DNA of 64,000 bases from Embleya hyalina (GTDB taxonomy: Bacteria > Actinomycetota > Actinomycetes > Streptomycetales > Streptomycetaceae). How positions within the stretch are numbered: position 1 is the stretch's first letter; each line of letters begins with the position of its first letter. The notes under the pieces are model-generated. The model was not told the origin of the DNA and searched no databases. It saw only the letters and a program-made list of their open reading frames with translations. The stretch spans positions 62,001-126,000 of the forward strand of contig NZ_BIFH01000035.1 of the NCBI RefSeq assembly GCF_003967355.1, in the 5' to 3' direction. This document shows, in pieces, positions 57,992 through 64,000 of the stretch. Made by a program: the position numbers and the translations under genes.

Positions 57992-58681
57992 ATGGAGCGA
58001 ATGGGCAGAATGGCCGGATGGCTGCGCCGTCGACCGCGTGAGGATCCGGACACCGTTCGCGACCGGCGGGCCGGACTGCTCATGGACGTGGTGGAGCGTG
58101 GTTGGCCCGTCTGTCCGGCGGCGCACCCGGTGGGCTTCGGCTGTTCCTGCGACCGGGTCGGCTGTCCGTCGCCGGGCATGCACCCGGTCTCCTTCGCCTG
58201 GCAGACCCAGGCGTCCACCGACCCCGTACAGGTGGCGCGCTGGCTGGAGCTGTATCCCGACGCCAACTTCGTGACCGCGACCGGCACGGGCCACGACGTG
58301 CTCGACGTGCCCGCGCGGGCCGGGGAGATCGCCCTCGCGGTATTCGCCGAGCAGGGCATCGAGATCGGCCCGGTGGCCTCCTGCGGCCCCGACCGCACGC
58401 TGTTCTTCACCGCGACCCGGGGCACCCCCGCCGACGAGGACGAGTGGTGGCCCTGCGAGTTGGACTGCCACCCCGAGACGCTGGACGCCCACCCGGGGCT
58501 GCGCTGGCACTGCCGGGGCAGCTACGTCCTGGTGCCGTCCTCGCAACACCCCTCGGGGCAGCCCGTGCGCTGGATCCGCGGCCCCGAACTCCCGCTGCCC
58601 GACCCGCTGCGGGTGCTCGACGTGCTCACCGACGCGTGCGACACCGTGGGCGCCGCGGCCGCCGACGGACGCTGGTCCTAG
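57992..58681 (+). CDS. Bifunctional primase/polymerase-like (prim-pol) domain protein
   Basis: 229 residues from ATG at 57992. Short basic start, then RGWPVCPAAHPVGFGCSCDR with GCPSPGMHPVSFAWQTQA, and VARWLELYPDANFVTATG, the signature N-terminal half of the archaeal-type prim-pol domain. The polymerase Asp motif appears as HDVLDVPARAG, only partly conserved. Widespread in Streptomyces chromosomes without known function. Confidence 0.8.
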   Translation: MERMGRMAGWLRRRPREDPDTVRDRRAGLLMDVVERGWPVCPAAHPVGFGCSCDRVGCPSPGMHPVSFAWQTQASTDPVQVARWLELYPDANFVTATGTGHDVLDVPARAGEIALAVFAEQGIEIGPVASCGPDRTLFFTATRGTPADEDEWWPCELDCHPETLDAHPGLRWHCRGSYVLVPSSQHPSGQPVRWIRGPELPLPDPLRVLDVLTDACDTVGAAAADGRWS

Positions 58682-58703
58682 CGGCCGTCCGGTCGGCGAC
58701 CGC

Positions 58704-59663
58704 TCACTCGCCCTCGGCGCCGACCAGGCCGTACACCCAGCCGACCAATTGCACCTTGCCGCCGGCCTTCGGGACCACCGCGACGTACTCGGAGAGCCGG
58801 TGCTCGGTGACCGACCGGCTCGGCTTGCCGGTCAGGAACGCCAGCGTCGACGGGTCCACGTCGCCGAGTCGGCGCGGGGGTTGCACGGTGAGCTTGATGC
58901 TGTGCTGGAGCGCGAACAACACCAGCGCGCCGCCGTCCGCGGTGCGCACCGCCAGCGGCGGGAACTGCGCCGCCGGGCTGTCCACGGTCTGCCGGACGTA
59001 GCCGTCGCCGATCGGCTCGTCCCGCTGCTTGCGCAACTGCGCGGTGTACGGGTCGGGCCCGAACAGCTCGGCGCGGGTCTTGCCGTCCTTGAGGAACTCG
59101 GTGAGTACGGGGGCCAGTTCGCCGGGCGAGGCGGCCAGTCCGCCGGCGTTGGGGGAGACCTGCTCCAGATGGCCGGACGAATCCCGCTTCAGCTTGGGCA
59201 GTTCGCTCCGCAGCGTCGGCCCCCACGCCGCCTGCCACACCGCGTCCGGGCCCGCCCGGAGGAAGACCAGGAACTGCGGCTTGGCGTTGTTGAAGTTCGG
59301 GGTGTTCTGCACGGCGAACCACTTGGGCCAGCCGATCACCTTCGGGATCAGGAACTCCGGCCGCTCGTGCAGGATCGGGGCCCGGCCCAGATTGCCGTTC
59401 GGGTCGGTGAAGGCGAGGATGCGCAGACCGGCCTGGTCGAGCACGCCGAGCGAGCCCGTCTCGGCCCGCGCGTTGAGCGGGAGATCGCGGTTCGCGTACG
59501 CCTGGTTGTTCTGCACCTCGTAGTCGTGCAGCACCTTGGCGGCCTCGTGCTTGTCCAGCGCCGCGACGGGCGTGCTCGCGCCGCTGACGGTGACACAGCC
59601 GGTCGCGGCGAGCGCGGTCGCGAGCAGGGCGGCGACCGCGGCCGGCATGCGGGATATGCGCAT
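58704..59663 (-). CDS. Lipoprotein, unknown function
   Basis: 319 residues from ATG at 59663. Lipobox LAATGC, then a domain with AKVLHDYEVQNNQAYANRD and FLVFLRAGPDAVWQAAWGPT and the end VGWVYGLVGAEGE. Matches a conserved actinobacterial surface lipoprotein pattern. Convergent with the prim-pol gene. No enzyme motif. Confidence 0.8.
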   Translation of the reverse strand: MRISRMPAAVAALLATALAATGCVTVSGASTPVAALDKHEAAKVLHDYEVQNNQAYANRDLPLNARAETGSLGVLDQAGLRILAFTDPNGNLGRAPILHERPEFLIPKVIGWPKWFAVQNTPNFNNAKPQFLVFLRAGPDAVWQAAWGPTLRSELPKLKRDSSGHLEQVSPNAGGLAASPGELAPVLTEFLKDGKTRAELFGPDPYTAQLRKQRDEPIGDGYVRQTVDSPAAQFPPLAVRTADGGALVLFALQHSIKLTVQPPRRLGDVDPSTLAFLTGKPSRSVTEHRLSEYVAVVPKAGGKVQLVGWVYGLVGAEGE

Positions 59664-59753
59664 CGGTAGTCGGCAACTCTTCCGGGGGAGCGGGCAGGAG
59701 GAGATCTCGCGAAACCATACTGCCCGCACCCCGGAACGCAGCGCGCCCAGGCC

Positions 59754-60602
59754 CTAGGCCAGGGTGAGGACCTCGGCCCCGGAGTCGGTGACGACCAGCG
59801 TGTGCTCGAACTGGGCGGTGCGCCTGCGGTCCTTGGTGACCACGGTCCAGCCGTCGTCCCACATGTCGTAGTCGTGGGTGCCCAGGGTCAACATCGGCTC
59901 GATGGTGAAGGTCATCCCGGGCTCCATCACGGTGGTCGCCCGCTCGTCGTCGTAGTGCGGGATGATCAGGCCGGAGTGGAACGAGCTGTTGATGCCGTGG
60001 CCGGTGAAGTCGCGCACCACGCCGTAGCCGAAGCGCTTCGCGTAGGACTCGATGACCCGGCCGATCACGTTGATCTGCCGACCCGGCTTGACCGCCTTGA
60101 TGCCCCGGTTCAGCGCCTCGCGGGTGCGCTCGACGAGCAACCGCGACTCCTCGTCCACGTCGCCCACGAGGTAGGTCGCGTCGGTGTCGCCGTGCACGCC
60201 GCCGATGAACACGGTGACGTCGATGTTGACGATGTCGCCGTCCTCGAGCCGGGTGGTGTCGGGGATGCCGTGGCAGATCACCTCGTTGATCGAGGTGCAG
60301 ATGGTCTTCGGGAAGCCCCGGTAGCCCAGGCAGGACGGATAGGCGTGGTGGTCGAGCACGTACTCGTGGGCGACCTTGTCCAGCGCGTCGGTGCTCACCC
60401 CGGGCGCGATGTGCGCGGCGGCGGCCTCCATGGCGCCCGCCGCGATCCGCCCGGCGATCCGCATGCGCTCGATGGTCTCGGCGTCCTGCACCTCGGGCCC
60501 GGTGTACGGGGTGGGGGCCGGCTTGCCGACATACTCCGGCCGCGGGATGTCGGCGGGTACGGAGCGGATGGGGGTCGGCTTACCGGGTACGAGAATCGCC
60601 AT
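59754..60602 (-). CDS. map: Methionine aminopeptidase
   Basis: 282 residues from ATG at 60602. An N-terminal Pro-rich extension of about 45 residues (actinobacterial MetAP1c type), then the pita-bread fold: [10 protein letters not shown], the metal ligands in [33 protein letters not shown] and QFEHTLVV. Removes the initiator Met from new proteins. Divergent from the small gene at 60684. Confidence 0.95.
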   Translation of the reverse strand: MAILVPGKPTPIRSVPADIPRPEYVGKPAPTPYTGPEVQDAETIERMRIAGRIAAGAMEAAAAHIAPGVSTDALDKVAHEYVLDHHAYPSCLGYRGFPKTICTSINEVICHGIPDTTRLEDGDIVNIDVTVFIGGVHGDTDATYLVGDVDEESRLLVERTREALNRGIKAVKPGRQINVIGRVIESYAKRFGYGVVRDFTGHGINSSFHSGLIIPHYDDERATTVMEPGMTFTIEPMLTLGTHDYDMWDDGWTVVTKDRRRTAQFEHTLVVTDSGAEVLTLA

Positions 60603-60683
60603 AACCAGCGAGTGTAGCCGGCGCCGCGACCGAGCCGGCGGGTGATCCGGTCGGCGGCGGCATCGAGTGGGTGGAGGACGGCC

Positions 60684-60902
60684 GTGAGGTTCAGACTGTG
60701 GCGCAGGCCCGAGGGTCGCGCCGGCGAGTGGTACTACTGCATCAAACACGGCAAGGTCGAGGAGGGACCCGACTGTCCGGCCCGTGACCGGCTCGGCCCG
60801 TACGCGACCCGCGCCGAGGCGGCGAACGCGTTGGAGACCGCCAAGACCCGCAATCAGGCGTGGGAGAACGATCCGCACTGGAACGACCCCGGACGCCGCT
60901 GA
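60684..60902 (+). CDS. Small protein, unknown function
   Basis: 72 residues from GTG at 60684 (GGAGG upstream). [18 protein letters not shown], then [20 protein letters not shown]: the family is common in Streptomyces next to map and similar genes. Small fold with a Cys/His pair. Role unknown. Confidence 0.7.
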   Translation: MRFRLWRRPEGRAGEWYYCIKHGKVEEGPDCPARDRLGPYATRAEAANALETAKTRNQAWENDPHWNDPGRR

Positions 60903-60929
60903 GCGGGCCCGCGGCCGGCGGCGGGCGGG

Positions 60930-61703
60930 TCACTCGGCGGGTTCGGGGACCCGCCCACCGCCGGCGGTGAGCACCCCGGGCAGTTCGGACAGGCCCGACA
61001 GCAGTTCCCCCGGTTCGCCCGGCCCCTCCAGGAGCAACACCACCGCCGCGGCCCTCGGTTCGGTCACCGGCACCTCGCCGGCCTCCTCGACGGGCTCGCG
61101 CTCGCGGTTGTGCACGGAGACGTCCACCACGGTGAACCCGGCGCCCGTACAAGCCACCAGGACCGCGGACAACACGCCGTATCCGGGCAGATAGGAGAGC
61201 CGGATCTCGGCCGCCCGGTCCCGGGGGCCGCCGATCCGGCGGATGATCGGCGGATAGCCGTAGACGACCACGAAGTGCAGCGTGGTCACCCCGATCGCCA
61301 GGTACGGCAGGCCCGCGCCGCAGGCCATGCCGATCGCGCAGGTGAGCCAGACCACCGCGGCCGTGGTGAGGCCGCGCACGGTGTCGCGGCGGACGAAGAT
61401 CAGGCCGCCGCCGATGAAGCCGATGCCGGAGACCACCTGCGCGGCGATCCGGGAGGGGTCCCAGCCGACGTGGCCCGCGGGCAACACGTCGGTGAAGCCG
61501 TACTTGGAGATCTCCATGAACAGCGTGGTGCCGACCCCGACCAGCGCGTGGGTGCGCAGTCCCGCGCTCTTCTGGCGCACCTCGCGCTCGACGCCGATGA
61601 CGCTGGAGAGCACGAAGGAGAGCATCAACTCGGAGAACTGGGTCCACCCCTGACTCGCGCCGATCCCCTCCGACCACGCCGCCAGGGTCGTTCCGGAATG
61701 CAC
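60930..61703 (-). CDS. MgtC/SapB-family membrane protein
   Basis: 257 residues from GTG at 61703 (GGAGGAGG upstream). About five membrane segments; SSVIGVEREVRQKSAGLRTH is the MgtC signature, followed by GIGFIGGGLIFVRR and TTAAVVWLTCAIGMACG. C-terminal ACT-like cytosolic domain (beta strands GAGFTVVDVSVH). Linked to magnesium limitation and acid stress in other bacteria. Confidence 0.9.
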   Translation of the reverse strand: MHSGTTLAAWSEGIGASQGWTQFSELMLSFVLSSVIGVEREVRQKSAGLRTHALVGVGTTLFMEISKYGFTDVLPAGHVGWDPSRIAAQVVSGIGFIGGGLIFVRRDTVRGLTTAAVVWLTCAIGMACGAGLPYLAIGVTTLHFVVVYGYPPIIRRIGGPRDRAAEIRLSYLPGYGVLSAVLVACTGAGFTVVDVSVHNREREPVEEAGEVPVTEPRAAAVVLLLEGPGEPGELLSGLSELPGVLTAGGGRVPEPAE

Positions 61704-61847
61704 GCGCCCACCTCCTCCGCCCGGGACCGGGGGTCCCGGGGCTGCTCGATCCTCTTCCTCTGCTCGCTCGCTACGACTCCATACGGAGCAATGGGTCACG
61801 GACGAGGTTCGGATACCGCGATCGAGGGAGGGGTGGGCGACGGAACG

Positions 61848-62333
61848 TCAGGCGCGCGAGCGAGCCGTGGTGCGCGTGCGCGAGGTGGTCGTCCTGGCCA
61901 CGGCCTTCCGCGGACGCGACGTGGCCGTCCTGGATACGGCCTTTCGGGGACGCGACGTGGCCGTCCTGGATACGGCCTTTCGGGGACGCGAGCCGGCCGT
62001 CTTGGATACGGCCCTTCGCTGGGACGCGGCCTTTCGGGGACTCGATACCGCCTTTCGGGTACCGGATACCGCCTTTCGGGGACGCGAGGCGACCGGTTTG
62101 GACACCGGGCGCTTTCGCACGACGGCGGCCGACGCGCGTGCCGCCGTGGTGTCGACCGTACGGTCGTCGACCGTTTCGGTGTCGCCGTTGCGCTGGATGT
62201 AGCGAAGTGCGGTCAGCGCCTCGCGCTTCGTTTCATAGGGCGCGGACTTGATGACCGTCGAACCGTTGGCGGCGGTCAACACGAATCCGAACTTGCCGGA
62301 GCGTCCCTTGGTGACGATGAATTTGGCCGGCAC
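61848..62333 (-). CDS. YegP-like (DUF1508) protein with histone-H1-like tail
   Basis: 161 residues from GTG at 62333 (AGGGAG upstream). Residues 1-50 form one DUF1508 unit (PAKFIVTKGRSGKFGFVLTA, then KREALTALRYIQRN). The rest is Arg/Lys/Ala/Ser/Thr only, made of repeats such as SRPRKAVSRTAT, like the C-terminal tail of histone H1 or mycobacterial HupB. Likely binds DNA or RNA through the tail. The combination is uncommon. Confidence 0.8.
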   Translation of the reverse strand: MPAKFIVTKGRSGKFGFVLTAANGSTVIKSAPYETKREALTALRYIQRNGDTETVDDRTVDTTAARASAAVVRKRPVSKPVASRPRKAVSGTRKAVSSPRKAASQRRAVSKTAGSRPRKAVSRTATSRPRKAVSRTATSRPRKAVARTTTSRTRTTARSRA

Positions 62334-62516
62334 GACATCTCCCTGGGAGAGAAGAGAAAGTTTTCTCCTCCACGGAAACATGGTTCGTCCCGGTTGTCAT
62401 ATATAAGTGCTATTTAGGGGTGAATCGACCTCCGCAGCCGAAAACCACTGTGACCTCGACTGCATCCGGGCGCGGACCCCGTGTTCTCTCGGGTTTCGGC
62501 CGGCAGGATCGCGCCC

Positions 62517-63209
62517 ATGACAACCCCCTCGTCCCCCAAGCGTGACCCGCGCGACCTGCCGAACATCGACGATCTGGTGGTCGGCGTCCTCGGCGGCACC
62601 GGTGAGCAGGGCCGCGGCCTCGCGTACCGCCTGGCCGTCGCCGGCCAAAAAGTGATCATCGGCTCGCGCAGCGCCGACCGTGCCGCGTCCGCCGCGGCCG
62701 AACTCGGTGCCGGCGTGCGCGGCGCCGACAACGCCACCTGCGCGGCCGAGAGCGACATCGTGATCATCGCCGTCCCCTGGGAGGGACACCGCGATCTGCT
62801 GCTCTCCCTCACGGGCGAGCTGGCGGGCAAGATCGTGGTCGACTGCGTGAACCCGATGGGCTTCGACAAGCAGGGCGCGTTCGTGCTCGACGTCGAGGAG
62901 GGCAGCGCCGCCCAGCAGGCCGCCGCCGTGCTCCCCGACTCGACCGTGACGGCCGCCTTCCACCACGTGTCCGCGGTGCTGCTGCTCGACCCGAACGTGG
63001 AGTCGCTCGACACCGACATCATGGTGCTCGGCGACAAGCGTGAGGCCACCGACGCGGTGCAGGCGCTCGCGTCGCGGATCCCCGGCATGCGCGGGGTGTA
63101 CGCCGGCCGGCTGCGCAACGCGCGGCAGGTCGAGGGGCTGACCGCCAACCTGATCTCGACCAACCGCCGCTACAAGGCACACGCCGGACTGCGCGTCACC
63201 GACGTGTGA
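62517..63209 (+). CDS. npdG: F420-dependent NADP reductase
   Basis: 230 residues from ATG at 62517. Rossmann start VVGVLGGTGEQGRGLAYRLA, IIGSRSADRA (NADP-binding SR), DIVIIAVPWEGH, and the F420-side segment TAAFHHVSAVLLL. Transfers hydride between NADPH and deazaflavin F420, supplying reduced F420 for actinobacterial metabolism. Confidence 0.93.
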   Translation: MTTPSSPKRDPRDLPNIDDLVVGVLGGTGEQGRGLAYRLAVAGQKVIIGSRSADRAASAAAELGAGVRGADNATCAAESDIVIIAVPWEGHRDLLLSLTGELAGKIVVDCVNPMGFDKQGAFVLDVEEGSAAQQAAAVLPDSTVTAAFHHVSAVLLLDPNVESLDTDIMVLGDKREATDAVQALASRIPGMRGVYAGRLRNARQVEGLTANLISTNRRYKAHAGLRVTDV

Positions 63210-63249
63210 GCCGGCCCGGCCACGCCCGCCAGTGCCCGTCCGACGCACG

Positions 63250-63295
63250 ACGGCGTGCGGCCCCGCGCATCCGAGGATGTGGGGCCGCACGCCGT
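63250..63295. terminator. Bidirectional terminator
   Basis: Perfect 15-bp stem ACGGCGTGCGGCCCC with its complement and an inner CATCC/GGATG stem; between two convergent genes. Confidence 0.8.
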
Positions 63296-63354
63296 TCGTG
63301 GTTTTCGGGGCCGGAGCCGAGGGTGCCGGGGGATCGCCCGGAGTCGCCCGGGGA

Positions 63355-63963
63355 TCAGACCTGGGCGGCGTTCCAGGTCCGGAGCGGGCGGGTGACCAGC
63401 TCGCCGGCACCGTTGTCGATCGCGTCCCGCAGGCCGCCGAGCACGTGGGTGACCATGCCGGCGGTGACCGGGTCGGTCAGCACGTGCTGTACGTCGGCCT
63501 CGACGCCGAGCCGGGTGTGCACCTCGGGCACCGCGATCTCCGGGCCGGAGACGACGAAGTTGCCCAGGTCCCGCAGCAGCGCCTTGAGCTGGATCAGCGC
63601 GCGGATGCCGCCCTGGGGGCCGGGCGAGGCGGACATGGCGACGATCGACTTGCCGGTCAGGACGCCCTGGGCGTACGGACGCGAGGCCCAGTCCAGCGCG
63701 TTCTTGAGCACGCCCGGCAGGCTGCGGTTGTACTCGGGGGTGGTGATGATCAGGCCGTCGGCCTCGACGATCGCCTCACGCAGGCGCACCACGGTGGCGG
63801 GCGGGTTCGGCTCCAGGTCCTGGTTGAAGTGCGGCAGTTCGTCGAGACCCTTGAACACCTCGATCTGCATGCCCTCGGGCGCGAACGGCTGGAGGGCGTT
63901 CAGCAGAGCCGTGTTGAACGACTCGGCGCGCAGCGAACCGGAGATGGCAAGGATGCGGGACAT
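63355..63963 (-). CDS. NADPH-dependent FMN reductase
   Basis: 202 residues from ATG at 63963. Flavodoxin-like: ILAISGSLRAESFNTALL (FMN phosphate loop), IITTPEYNRSLPGVLKNALD (the PEYN-SLPGxLKNxxD hallmark) and SASPGPQGGIRALIQL. Reduces quinones, azo dyes or chromate with NADPH. Ends of the window follow. Confidence 0.92.
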   Translation of the reverse strand: MSRILAISGSLRAESFNTALLNALQPFAPEGMQIEVFKGLDELPHFNQDLEPNPPATVVRLREAIVEADGLIITTPEYNRSLPGVLKNALDWASRPYAQGVLTGKSIVAMSASPGPQGGIRALIQLKALLRDLGNFVVSGPEIAVPEVHTRLGVEADVQHVLTDPVTAGMVTHVLGGLRDAIDNGAGELVTRPLRTWNAAQV

Positions 63964-64000
63964 GGGTTCCTCCGTGGATGGAGAGAGGGTGCCGGGTAGG

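Noticed and set aside
61110-62417. Plus-strand frame of 435 codons
   Set aside because: Shadow of the MgtC and YegP-like genes; the repeats come from the YegP-like tail.
1-64000. CRISPR array or cas genes
   Set aside because: No regularly spaced repeats; the Cas4-like nuclease belongs to the phage replication set.

Overview
This is a Streptomyces-like actinobacterial chromosome segment. The GC-rich, RBS-led genes on the right include a chaplin, a methionine aminopeptidase with an actinobacterial-type N-terminal extension, an F420-NADP reductase, the RNase P RNA gene and a DUF397/DUF5753 regulator pair. Together these point to Streptomycetaceae. Positions 1 to about 45.5 kb are a nearly complete siphovirus prophage. 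From about 45.7 to 53.1 kb there is an accessory island with visibly lower GC than the core, and from about 53.3 kb to the end there are core chromosomal genes.

Prophage. It is laid out like the temperate actinophages of the L5/cluster A and Streptomyces BD type, opened at the attachment site. The integrase is cut by the left edge and reads outwards. It is followed by leftward early genes: excisionase, DNA polymerase I, B12-dependent ribonucleotide reductase, a sigma-like protein, a phosphoesterase, a primase split over two genes, a Holliday-junction-type nuclease, a DnaB-like ATPase, a Cas4/RecB-like nuclease and, at 11.0-11.5 kb, the probable immunity repressor. An intergenic segment at 11.6-12.08 kb probably holds the packaging end. 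The rightward late genes (HNH, terminase, portal, scaffold, capsid, connectors, tail, fibres, endolysin, holin) run from 12.1 to 35.4 kb. A second block of leftward small genes (35.4-44.5 kb) includes ArdA antirestriction protein and several Cys-rich proteins. A 15-nt asymmetric motif (CTACCAAGTCAACTT and close variants) lies at ten places, only in the leftward arms and always between or at the ends of genes. It overlaps the -35 box of the repressor promoter. This is the pattern of a repressor plus stoperator system.

Unusual prophage features. The large terminase reading frame is interrupted by exactly 49 nt carrying a perfect 12-bp hairpin, flanked by TTT and TTC phenylalanine codons. This is either a damaging small insertion or a translational-bypass-like element. 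The major tail protein seems to gain an Ig-like domain by frameshifting, and the tail chaperone pair has a textbook G_GGA_AAC slip site. The integrase starts with ten cysteines in its first 38 residues.

Island. A leftward, partly overlapping gene set encodes a coiled-coil protein, an unknown protein, an APH-like kinase, a 52-residue Cys-rich protein, a 56-residue peptide, a JmjC/cupin-type oxygenase and an aldo/keto reductase. A second APH-like protein converges on it, and DUF5753/DUF397 and GntR regulators lie behind it. This looks like an uncharacterised, possibly RiPP-type, peptide-modification locus.

Core region. The RNase P RNA gene (53.34-53.76 kb, minus) overlaps the 3' end of an RNB-family exoribonuclease gene on the same strand. 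YaaA, two lipoproteins, a DUF732-type membrane protein, a chaplin, a prim-pol-like protein, methionine aminopeptidase, an MgtC-family protein, a YegP-like protein with a histone-H1-like tail, F420 reductase and an FMN reductase follow.
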